The notes under the pieces were generated by a model that was given only the letters and a program-made list of their open reading frames with translations, made no database searches and was not told where the DNA came from. Positions 1 through 7,125 of a stretch of DNA of 64,000 bases are shown here, piece by piece (the first letter of the stretch is position 1; each line of letters opens with the position of its first letter). A program made the translations under genes and the position numbers. The stretch covers positions 31,092-95,091 of the IMG/VR virus record IMGVR_UViG_3300030090_003481. One strand, written 5' to 3'. The DNA is from a virus.

Positions 1-2
1 TA

Positions 3-458
3 GATTCAAGTGAAGGAGCTGCTCTTGTTTGGGTTTGTTCTATGGATGCATGGAATGTCGCAAACTTAACAATGACTGCTTCTAGTTCTCAAAACTTTTT
101 TAAGACTTCGGGAACAGGTGGAAAATTATGGAGTGTAAAAGTAGGAGGTACGTCTAAAACAGTTACTATGTCTAGTAGTGCTTTAACAAATGGACAAGCC
201 TATGTTTTTATTTTTAACTTTAGAGTACAAGACAGTAATACATATTTAACATCTTATACAAATGGTGTTCAAGGAGAAGACCAAGATTACGGTAGTGTTG
301 ATGTAGATTTTGTACTTGATGAGATAGGTTTTAAAAGTACAGGTCTTGCACAAGGTATGAATGGTAAATTTTATGAGTTGTTAGCTTATAACAAACAATT
401 AACAGATACAGAAATAATAGATCTTAATGCTTACTTAATGGCTAAGCATAGTTTATAA
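3..458 (+). CDS. C-terminal part of a lectin-like (LamG/ConA-like) fibre protein, 5' end outside window
   Basis: The reading frame is open from position 3, before the first ATG at 42, so this is the tail of a longer gene and not a complete 138-residue protein. The sequence is rich in Thr, Ser and Gly with alternating beta-strand patterns. It ends in GKFYELLAYNKQLTDTEI followed by NAYLMAKH, the usual closing strand and helix of LamG or concanavalin-A-like domains in phage fibres. Such domains bind sugars, so it probably belongs to a head or tail fibre that touches the host surface. It is the first gene of the + strand virion arm. The fold is inferred from the closing motif; the exact location in the virion is unknown. 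Confidence 0.6.
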   Translation, partial: DSSEGAALVWVCSMDAWNVANLTMTASSSQNFFKTSGTGGKLWSVKVGGTSKTVTMSSSALTNGQAYVFIFNFRVQDSNTYLTSYTNGVQGEDQDYGSVDVDFVLDEIGFKSTGLAQGMNGKFYELLAYNKQLTDTEIIDLNAYLMAKHSL

Positions 459-502
459 TTTCTGAAATTAAATAAATATTAACTTAAATAAATAAATAAA
501 TT

Positions 503-1063
503 ATGTCAAAGTATAGAAGTCCAATTGGAGGTAGTGGCAAAAGAACTACTAACCATTTTTACAGATCAGGGATAAGTTCCCTATTAAGCAGAATTGAAAA
601 ATTAGAACATCAAATCTTTTGTTGTAGTGATGATACAGATGCTGTTGTTGATGTAACAACTGCAACGTATACAGCTAGCGCTAAAACAGAAGACGGAGCT
701 TTCTTCACACTTAATAGAGCAGGTGGAATTACATTTAACTTACCAGAAGCTACTGCAGCTAATGTAGGTTGGAATTGTACACTTGCAATTGAAACTACTT
801 TTACAGGAACATTTACATTAGCTTGTGGAAGCACTAGTGATTTGTTTACTGGTGGTGTTACTATTCAAGCAGATGATGCTCAAGATGAAAGTTTCTTAGC
901 AATACCAGATGTATCGGATGATGATCAGTTAGTTGCTAATGCTGATACTAAAGGTAGATTAGTAGGAGGTACTCTTCATGTTAAAATTATAGATGCTAAT
1001 AGAGTACACATTAGCGGAACATTGCACGGAGCTGGTGCTACATTAGCTACACCGTTTGCATAA
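503..1063 (+). CDS. Small virion protein with coiled coil and beta-rich domain (unknown)
   Basis: I do not recognise a named family. The 186-residue protein begins with a basic segment, then a short heptad-like stretch (SLLSRIEKLEHQ, about residues 26-37). The rest is a Thr/Gly/Ala-rich, beta-type domain with patterns such as FTLNRAGGITFNLPEA and GTLHVKIIDANRVHISGTLHG. A short coiled coil followed by a beta domain is common in trimeric fibres and head decorations. The gene lies between the fibre fragment and a promoter at 1066-1096, and is preceded by an A/T-rich leader without a Shine-Dalgarno site. A structural role is inferred from context. Confidence 0.6.
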   Translation: MSKYRSPIGGSGKRTTNHFYRSGISSLLSRIEKLEHQIFCCSDDTDAVVDVTTATYTASAKTEDGAFFTLNRAGGITFNLPEATAANVGWNCTLAIETTFTGTFTLACGSTSDLFTGGVTIQADDAQDESFLAIPDVSDDDQLVANADTKGRLVGGTLHVKIIDANRVHISGTLHGAGATLATPFA

Positions 1064-1065
1064 GA

Positions 1066-1096
1066 TTTGCAATTCTGGATTATTTTATTATCTTTG
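1066..1096 (+). promoter_or_regulatory. Bacteroidota-type promoter (TTTG-N19-TATCTTTG)
   Basis: TTTG at 1066-1069 and TATCTTTG at 1089-1096 are separated by 19 bases, which fits the Bacteroidota -33/-7 consensus TTTG...TANNTTTG. It lies just after the 503-1063 gene and 25 bases before the ATG at 1122, giving a short leader. It probably starts a host-polymerase transcript that covers the neck and tail genes. Confidence 0.75.
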
Positions 1097-1121
1097 TGCA
1101 ATTTAACTAATTAAAAATCAC

Positions 1122-2393
1122 ATGGATAACATAAAAAAATTAAGAGAGCATCTACTCACGAAGGGTAGAAACAAAAGTTACAATGAGTTGGCCGAGCTTT
1201 ATCAGATTAAAGATAAGGCTGGGCACATCTCAGGAGAAAGAGTAAGAGGAATATGGAGACGATTAAAAGTTTCTAGAGATCCACAATCAGATAAGAACCT
1301 TCCAAAGGTTACTAATGAGAATGGAAAACAATTTATCGATTACTCAGGATCTGAAATTACAACCTTAGAAGACTTGGTTGATACTGTTGGTGTTAACCTT
1401 GACTTCTGGGATGTTAAAAGTTTTAGGGCTTCGACCTGGCAAGACTTTAACGGAGATACTAAGTATGCGGTAAAAGCATCCTTTAATCAAAGTAAAGGCG
1501 CTAGGGATCAAATACGTGAAGAGTTTATAGAACATGCTAAAAAGCATGCTCCTAAATACAAAGCCGTAAAGTACCCTAAAGCTAAAAGTAAAGAGAAGGT
1601 TGCTTATGAAGTTAACTTACCAGATCTACATTTAGGTAAGTTAGGTTGGGGAAAAGAAGTAGGACATAGTTATGATGTTAACATAGCTAAAGCTATTTTT
1701 GTTCAAGCAGTTGATAAGTTATTAGCTTATTCTAATAACTTCCATATTGATAAGATAATCTTTCCTATAGGAAATGATTTACTTAACTCGGAAGGGTTAC
1801 ATATGGCAACTACAAAAGGAACACCTCAACATGATGATGTAAGATGGCAGCGGTCTTTTACTTTATGTAGAGAAATGCTTGTAGAAGTAATTGACAACTT
1901 AAGACTAATAGCACCTGTAGAGGTAATAATAGTTCCAGGTAATCATGACTACGAGCGTATGTTTTACATAGGTGATGTCATATATGCATGGTATCATAAC
2001 TGTAAGGAAGTTGAAGTAGACAATAGTCCTTCACCAAGAAAGTATACAACATATGGTGTAAACTTAATTGGACTTACACATGGTTCTAGTGAGAAGCAAG
2101 CTGATCTACCATTGATCATGGCTTCAGAAAGACCAGAGTTATGGGCAAAAGCTAAACATACTGAATGGCATATAGGTCACTTGCATAAAGCCAAATCTAT
2201 GAATTGGGTAGATATAGATGAAAGATTTGGTACAATAATAAGGATATTACCTTCCTTATCTGGAACAGATGCTTGGCATCATGAGAAGGGTTATGTAGGT
2301 AATACTAGGGCCGCTCAAGCTTATGCTTGGGGAAAGGATACTGGATACAAAGGCCATTTCCAGGTAAATATGAACGAACTTAAAATAAAATAA
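1122..2393 (+). CDS. Calcineurin-like metallophosphoesterase with N-terminal HTH-like segment
   Basis: The 423-residue protein carries the full metal-binding set of the calcineurin-like phosphoesterase superfamily. DLHLG lies at about residues 167-171, GND near 217, PGNHDYER near 272, THG near 320 and GHLH near 351. These residues hold two metal ions for hydrolysing phosphomono- or diesters. The first 50 residues (SYNELAELYQ...RVRGIWRRLK) look like a helix-turn-helix, so nucleic acid is a likely substrate. It has its own promoter 25 bases upstream and is followed after one base by a virion-protein gene. Placement among virion genes suggests late expression or packaging. The substrate cannot be told from sequence; phage homologues are often annotated as DNA repair exonuclease-like. 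Confidence 0.85.
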   Translation: MDNIKKLREHLLTKGRNKSYNELAELYQIKDKAGHISGERVRGIWRRLKVSRDPQSDKNLPKVTNENGKQFIDYSGSEITTLEDLVDTVGVNLDFWDVKSFRASTWQDFNGDTKYAVKASFNQSKGARDQIREEFIEHAKKHAPKYKAVKYPKAKSKEKVAYEVNLPDLHLGKLGWGKEVGHSYDVNIAKAIFVQAVDKLLAYSNNFHIDKIIFPIGNDLLNSEGLHMATTKGTPQHDDVRWQRSFTLCREMLVEVIDNLRLIAPVEVIIVPGNHDYERMFYIGDVIYAWYHNCKEVEVDNSPSPRKYTTYGVNLIGLTHGSSEKQADLPLIMASERPELWAKAKHTEWHIGHLHKAKSMNWVDIDERFGTIIRILPSLSGTDAWHHEKGYVGNTRAAQAYAWGKDTGYKGHFQVNMNELKIK

Positions 2394-2394
2394 A

Positions 2395-2832
2395 ATGGCA
2401 AAAAGTAGCAAAGTAACATTAGGTCTCACGATAAAAAGTGCAGATATTGTTCCTGGTGGAATGAACCGTTCTATTTCTCATACAGCTACAGCAAGTGACG
2501 ATACTTCTGAATTTGGTAAAATGACTGTTGGTACTAGTTATGAAAGAATAGACAAAAGTACTATAGCAGACAGAGCTTATGTATATATTAAAAATACTAG
2601 TTCAACTTCTACAGTAGTTATCTATGTAGCTATGAGTGAAGCTAGTAATGCTTCTACAAACTCACATGCTCCAGGTACTCATAATGGGCCTAGGTATGCT
2701 GAGATCGCAGTAGGAGAATTTATGCTTCTACCTTTTAAAGATCTTGATGGTACTGATAGTACAACTAAAGGGGTTCACGTTAAGGGAAGCGCTGCAGGAG
2801 AAATAGAGTATCTTATATTTGAGATGGATTAA
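2395..2832 (+). CDS. Small beta-sandwich virion protein, paralogue family copy 1
   Basis: A 145-residue protein of a family present four times in this window (also 2857, 6723 and 57152). Shared features are an N-terminal beta region, a middle AYVYIKNTS strand, then VGEFMLLPFKD and a C-terminal EIEYLIFE. The matching residues in the copies are GEW/GEF followed by a Pro-Phe or Pro-Tyr pair, and an EY or QY pair near the C terminus. It starts one base after the phosphoesterase gene stops, so translation is probably coupled. I infer a virion decoration or adaptor subunit; no named family is recognised. Confidence 0.7.
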   Translation: MAKSSKVTLGLTIKSADIVPGGMNRSISHTATASDDTSEFGKMTVGTSYERIDKSTIADRAYVYIKNTSSTSTVVIYVAMSEASNASTNSHAPGTHNGPRYAEIAVGEFMLLPFKDLDGTDSTTKGVHVKGSAAGEIEYLIFEMD

Positions 2833-2856
2833 TAATAATAATTAAAAAGAAATAAA

Positions 2857-3294
2857 ATGGCAGTAACAAAAAGATTTACAGCTAACTTATCTTTTACTAC
2901 TACAAATGTATTTCCAAATGCATTGTCTTTAAGTGAAGGTATGACTGTAACAATAGATGGAGATTCGGCAACTACTGGTTCTTTAAAAGTAACAAGTAGT
3001 GATCATATCGCAGTATGTACTTCAGATGCAAGTGCAGGTGATGATGGGGATGGGCTAGATTCTGATGCTAGAGCATTTCTATTAGTTAAGAATGTAGGTT
3101 CTAATACTGATGGGGATATAGAAGTAGAAGATAATGCAGAAGCTAGAATAGCACATCTTAAAGCAGGTGAATGGATGTTCTTTCCTTTTAGACATAGTGC
3201 TTCAGCAGATGCTTCTGTTAAGATTAGCGGAGCTAGTGCAACAGCTGGGTATTGTGAATATGTGGTGATAGAAACATCAATTACAGATTACTAA
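2857..3294 (+). CDS. Small beta-sandwich virion protein, paralogue family copy 2
   Basis: A 145-residue protein of the same family as 2395-2832. It has AFLLVKNVGS in the middle, AGEWMFFPFRH at about residues 107-117 and CEYVVIET near the end. An Asp/Gly-rich stretch (DASAGDDGDGLDSDA) precedes the first shared strand and could bind calcium. The two genes are 24 bases apart and read as a tandem duplication that has since diverged. A virion role is inferred from position and composition. Confidence 0.7.
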   Translation: MAVTKRFTANLSFTTTNVFPNALSLSEGMTVTIDGDSATTGSLKVTSSDHIAVCTSDASAGDDGDGLDSDARAFLLVKNVGSNTDGDIEVEDNAEARIAHLKAGEWMFFPFRHSASADASVKISGASATAGYCEYVVIETSITDY

Positions 3295-3297
3295 GAT

Positions 3298-3546
3298 ATG
3301 GCTAAATGTATATGTGGTAATGACATAGAGACTTGTGCTATATGTCATAGAAATAGAACTATAGAACAATTTGGTGGTCATCATAGTGGTGCAGTTAGTA
3401 CTAGTAAACAAGGTGGTGGTTTAACTAAATTATATATGGAAGACTATTGTTCTGAATGTGAAGAGGAGTCTAACGAGGAGTTAATGAAAGAATATGTTTT
3501 AAATAGCTTTACAACTAAGTACGAAAGCGAAGAAGAAGATGAGTAA
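3298..3546 (+). CDS. Small putative zinc-binding protein
   Basis: An 82-residue protein with cysteine pairs CICGNDIETCAIC near the N terminus and CSECEEE near residue 51. A Gly/His segment lies between them and the tail is very acidic. The arrangement suggests one zinc site made from two knuckles. The gene begins three bases after the previous stop and overlaps the next gene by eight bases. No named family is recognised; it might be an assembly factor or an adaptor rather than an enzyme. Confidence 0.65.
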   Translation: MAKCICGNDIETCAICHRNRTIEQFGGHHSGAVSTSKQGGGLTKLYMEDYCSECEEESNEELMKEYVLNSFTTKYESEEEDE

Positions 3547-4621
3547 ATTTATTAGATTATATGATAGCAAGTATACTCCTATTACAGGAGATATGTTTAC
3601 ACTGGAAGCTATTAATTATAGTGAAGATCCTGATATTACTTGCGCGTGGTCTGGTAATACTACTACTTCTGGGACTTGTGCTAGTTATATAAGTACAGAA
3701 AAGAGTCAAGAGTTAGTAGCAAGTTTCCAAGCTAGAGGTAGAACTATGGTCGATAATGGAGCAGAGATAGGATCATCGTCTAGAACACCTGATTTATATC
3801 CTAGGCAGTTCTATATAAAGAATGATCAAAGTGGATCTGTTGATAGTGAGTTTACTACTGAGTTATCTTTTGGAGATGAAATAGTTCTTGTTGATAGATC
3901 AGATGGCAAAACAATACATTCTTTTAATGTATTATCTACTGATTGTGCTAATTGTACTGATGATATAGTTAAAGTAGAAAGTAAAGATATTTTAAATGAA
4001 GACGGTAATTGGGTAAAATACGAAGTAGATGCTTTAGCTAAAGAGCTATTAATTGTACCAACTACATATCCTTATACTCCAGCTACTCAAACTGTTAATA
4101 ATCATGCAATTAAAGCTGTAAAGAAAAGTAGAGAAGACACATATGTAGATGTAGATATAGATACTATTGCAGCTTATAAAGAAAATCCTGATTATAGAGC
4201 AGAGATGATAGTTTTATTTAAAGAAGGTATTTATCCTAAAGGGAGTTATACAGTATTAAAAGACATAGTACATACTGGAGATCTAAATGATATAGTTATA
4301 GATGCTTCAGGTTATACAGGAGATGAGATAGAAGTAAAAATAGAGATAGACAGTACAACTGTTCCAGAAACATTTAAATGGAGAGCAGGTGAATATATAT
4401 CATCTACTACTCCTGCTAGTGCTTATGGAGAAACACAAAGAGGTTTGTCATTACAGTTTGTACCTTTAAATTTAGGTGATGGAAATATAAAAGTAAAATG
4501 GTTAGCTACTACAGGACACTCAACTGATACTTGGACATTTAAAGTATATCCTAATAATAAAAGAATATATAGAAATCAAGTAAAAGAATTAAATAAAATA
4601 TTTAAAGATATAACATATTAA
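3539..4621 (+). CDS. Virion protein of the neck/head region (unknown)
   Basis: A 360-residue protein with a beta-rich pattern throughout, several Cys (CAWSG, CASY, CANCTDD) and Thr/Ser-rich loops. There is no signal peptide or enzyme motif. It overlaps the 3298 gene by eight bases and is followed two bases later by a putative ring protein, so it is translated with the neck genes. In crAss-like phages this region codes for neck, ring and tail-completion proteins. I infer a structural role but cannot assign a specific one. Confidence 0.6.
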   Translation: MSKFIRLYDSKYTPITGDMFTLEAINYSEDPDITCAWSGNTTTSGTCASYISTEKSQELVASFQARGRTMVDNGAEIGSSSRTPDLYPRQFYIKNDQSGSVDSEFTTELSFGDEIVLVDRSDGKTIHSFNVLSTDCANCTDDIVKVESKDILNEDGNWVKYEVDALAKELLIVPTTYPYTPATQTVNNHAIKAVKKSREDTYVDVDIDTIAAYKENPDYRAEMIVLFKEGIYPKGSYTVLKDIVHTGDLNDIVIDASGYTGDEIEVKIEIDSTTVPETFKWRAGEYISSTTPASAYGETQRGLSLQFVPLNLGDGNIKVKWLATTGHSTDTWTFKVYPNNKRIYRNQVKELNKIFKDITY

Positions 4622-4623
4622 TA

Positions 4624-5361
4624 ATGGTAAAGACAAGGCGTATAGATATAATTAGTCGTATACAGGCTATGTATAGTAAAGGAGCAGCTAGCGATGACTC
4701 TCGTTTATCAGCTAGACATATATATTCTAAAATGAAAACATCTAGATCTTTTCTTTTAAAAAGAGAATTAGATAGACGTAAAAATGCTCAAGCGATTTCA
4801 GAATGGAACATACAAACTATACCTTGTGTATCTATGGTGTTAGTGCCTCCACATGAATGTCCATGTGCTCCACCTGTAGGATGTAAGATATTAAGATCAG
4901 AGTGCCCTATTCCTAAACCTATACAAAGTAATTTTACTGGTCCTTATTTAACTGACGTTACTTCTTTAGACGGTAGTATTATATTTACAGCTACTACTTG
5001 GTCTAGAAAAAAATATAGAAGTGCAGATAAATATACTGCAAATAAACCAGATTATTTTTTAAGAGATGAGTATTTATATATAACAGTAAATACTGATTTA
5101 GAAGCAGTTTCTTTAAGTGGTATATTTGAAGATCCTGATCAAGCAGACTTATTTATAGAAGAGTGTACTTGTGCTGAAGATTGTGTAAATCCTGAGATAA
5201 GCTGTCAACCATACTATGATAAATTTTTAGATATGGATGAATATTTAGTAGAACCTTTAATAGAATTAGTGATGAAAGAATTATTAATGTTAGCACAAAT
5301 TCCTTCTGATCAAACTAACAACGCAGTAGATGATAGAACAGGGCAAGGACAACAAAAGTAA
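4624..5361 (+). CDS. Putative neck ring protein (crAss-like), cysteine-rich
   Basis: A 245-residue protein with a basic helical N terminus (residues 1-60), a beta-rich middle, and a helical C terminus ending LIELVMKELLMLAQIPSD. It holds two Cys clusters, ECPCAPPVGC at about residues 78-87 and CTCAEDC near 180. Its position just before the HU-like and P22 gp4-like genes, and its all-alpha C terminus with the PSD ending, fit a crAss-like ring protein of the neck. The ring assignment is inferred from gene order and end-motif memory. The Cys clusters may form disulphides or bind metal. Confidence 0.55.
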   Translation: MVKTRRIDIISRIQAMYSKGAASDDSRLSARHIYSKMKTSRSFLLKRELDRRKNAQAISEWNIQTIPCVSMVLVPPHECPCAPPVGCKILRSECPIPKPIQSNFTGPYLTDVTSLDGSIIFTATTWSRKKYRSADKYTANKPDYFLRDEYLYITVNTDLEAVSLSGIFEDPDQADLFIEECTCAEDCVNPEISCQPYYDKFLDMDEYLVEPLIELVMKELLMLAQIPSDQTNNAVDDRTGQGQQK

Positions 5362-5767
5362 AACACTAGTAGATTCTTATAAAGAATTTGAAAAGTCTGG
5401 TGATAATATCTATAATGTAGATAAAGAAACATATAGAAATATATGTATAGATTTTAATGAAATGTTAATTGATTTAATTGTATCAGATGCAGAAGAAGTT
5501 TCTTTACCTTGTAGGTTAGGAACTTTAAGGATTAAAAAGATAAAGAGCAAAGAAAGAAAGATGGTTGATTGGAAGTTAACTAAAGAATACGGTAAACTAA
5601 TATACCATTTAAATATGCATACAGATGGGTATTATTATAAATGGCATTGGAAGAAACAAAATGCTTTGTTTACCAATAAATCTGTTTACTCTTTTAAGCC
5701 TTTGCGTAAATATAAAAGAGGTATGGCAAAGTTATTAAAAGAAAATAAAGTAGATTATTTTATATAA
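5330..5767 (+). CDS. Neck-region protein with HU/IHF-like features
   Basis: A 145-residue basic protein whose start overlaps the previous gene by 32 bases. The region around residues 40-70 (DFNEMLIDLIVSDAEEVSLPCRLGTLRI) resembles the core of HU/IHF folds, where a helical pair leads into a G-x-G/L-T-F beta strand. The remainder is rich in Lys, Tyr and Trp. Genes of this kind in crAss-like phages are often called IHF-like, and one sits between ring-protein genes. It may bind packaged DNA or act as a structural ring. Only the overall pattern supports the fold, so the function is tentative. Confidence 0.55.
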   Translation: MIEQGKDNKSKTLVDSYKEFEKSGDNIYNVDKETYRNICIDFNEMLIDLIVSDAEEVSLPCRLGTLRIKKIKSKERKMVDWKLTKEYGKLIYHLNMHTDGYYYKWHWKKQNALFTNKSVYSFKPLRKYKRGMAKLLKENKVDYFI

Positions 5768-5778
5768 ACATTTAAGTT

Positions 5779-6711
5779 ATGAGTGAATATGCAATGGTAA
5801 GTATTGAAAGAGTTATCTCAGGTGTATACCGAGATCTTAGACCTAAAACACAATTAGAAGAAAACGATTTAATTGAATGGGCAGCAGAAGCTTTAGAGCA
5901 AATAGGCGCTTATACTCAATACACTGAAGCAGTAGAGTATATCCCAGTAGTTGATTATAAAGCAATGATACCTTGTGGTTTTCATCAATTAGTTAGAATT
6001 GCATATAAATATACTCCAGGGGATCCTTGTGGTTGTGCATTTAAAATACAAAGTAGTAGTGATGGTGAATCATCATGTAGTTGTACAAGTTGTTCTGGAT
6101 GTTCTGCAGATCCTTGTGCTAGTTTATCTACTACATCAGAGTCTACATTAGTTACTCAAACTAAACAACTTATCGATTATCATCTAACGTATAGATTTAC
6201 AAGAGGTAGTGGTTATTATAAAGAATGGAAACCAATGAGATTAGCTACAAGTAATTATGCTAAAGCTAAGACAGCACATTGTGAGAATTGTATTAATATA
6301 AGTAATACATGTGATGCAGAATATAGTATAGACCATCCTTATATAAATACTAGTTTTCAAAAAGGACACATATGTATAGCTTATCTTAAACAACCTTTAG
6401 ATGATCGGAATATACCTATGGTGCCTGATCAAGTATCTTATATAGAAGCTATAAAGAAATATCTGATTATGAAAATATCATATGCAGATTTTATTAAAGG
6501 AGCAATCAATCCTAATATATTTGCTAAGCTAGAAGATGATTGGCATTGGTATTGTGCGCAAGCAAGAAATAAAGCTAACATGCCTGATACAGTAGACAAG
6601 TTACAAAATATGTTAGATAGACATGTAAGACTTATACCATACAGAAGTGGCTACTATGGCTTCTTTGGTAATATGAACTCAAGAGAACAACTAAGATTTG
6701 GAAATGAATAA
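5779..6711 (+). CDS. crAss-like portal-adjacent ring protein (P22 gp4 / tail tubular A-like)
   Basis: A 310-residue protein. The N-terminal helix pair (VISGVYRDLRP...DLIEWAAEALEQIGAYTQYTEAVEYIPV) matches the conserved neck-adaptor start seen next to the muzzle gene in crAss-like phages. Residues about 75-115 hold a Cys/Ser-rich insertion (SSCSCTSCSGCSADPC) not expected in the basic fold. The C-terminal half has a helical WHWYCAQARNKANMPD segment. It would bridge the portal and the tail muzzle. The next genes are a small paralogue-family protein and the muzzle, which is the expected order. Confidence 0.75.
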   Translation: MSEYAMVSIERVISGVYRDLRPKTQLEENDLIEWAAEALEQIGAYTQYTEAVEYIPVVDYKAMIPCGFHQLVRIAYKYTPGDPCGCAFKIQSSSDGESSCSCTSCSGCSADPCASLSTTSESTLVTQTKQLIDYHLTYRFTRGSGYYKEWKPMRLATSNYAKAKTAHCENCINISNTCDAEYSIDHPYINTSFQKGHICIAYLKQPLDDRNIPMVPDQVSYIEAIKKYLIMKISYADFIKGAINPNIFAKLEDDWHWYCAQARNKANMPDTVDKLQNMLDRHVRLIPYRSGYYGFFGNMNSREQLRFGNE

Positions 6712-6722
6712 ATAAATAAAAA

Positions 6723-7115
6723 ATGGCAAGAAATTTAACAACAACATTAGCTTTAACTTTAGCTAGCGCGATTGGAGATTCTAATACACATCAAGTAGAT
6801 GTTAGCGAAACATTATCTATGGCAGATGAAAAAGCAGTTGTCAATACTTTTAATGTAGGTACTTCTAGTGCTGTAGATATATCTTTAGCAGATATAACTA
6901 GAGCATTTGTATATGTTAGAAATATAGAAACTACTGGTACTCATACTGTAAAAATTATAGACCATGCGGGTAGTATCGTATTAACAATACTTAAAAAACA
7001 AGAGTGGGCTGTGTTTCCATACACACCTTCTACATCTGCTGGTACTGCTGTACTTAAAGCACAGGCAGTTGGAGGTGCTCAAAAAATAGAATACGCGATT
7101 ATAGAATACGCATAA
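6723..7115 (+). CDS. Small beta-sandwich virion protein, paralogue family copy 3
   Basis: A 130-residue member of the family also found at 2395, 2857 and 57152. It shows AFVYVRNIETTG in the middle, KQEWAVFPYTPS at about residues 93-104 and KIEYAIIEYA at the C-terminal end. Here KQEW replaces the GEW of two other copies. It lies between the ring protein and the muzzle gene. A position in the neck or tail is inferred from context. Confidence 0.7.
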   Translation: MARNLTTTLALTLASAIGDSNTHQVDVSETLSMADEKAVVNTFNVGTSSAVDISLADITRAFVYVRNIETTGTHTVKIIDHAGSIVLTILKKQEWAVFPYTPSTSAGTAVLKAQAVGGAQKIEYAIIEYA

Positions 7116-7125
7116 AACAAGATAA

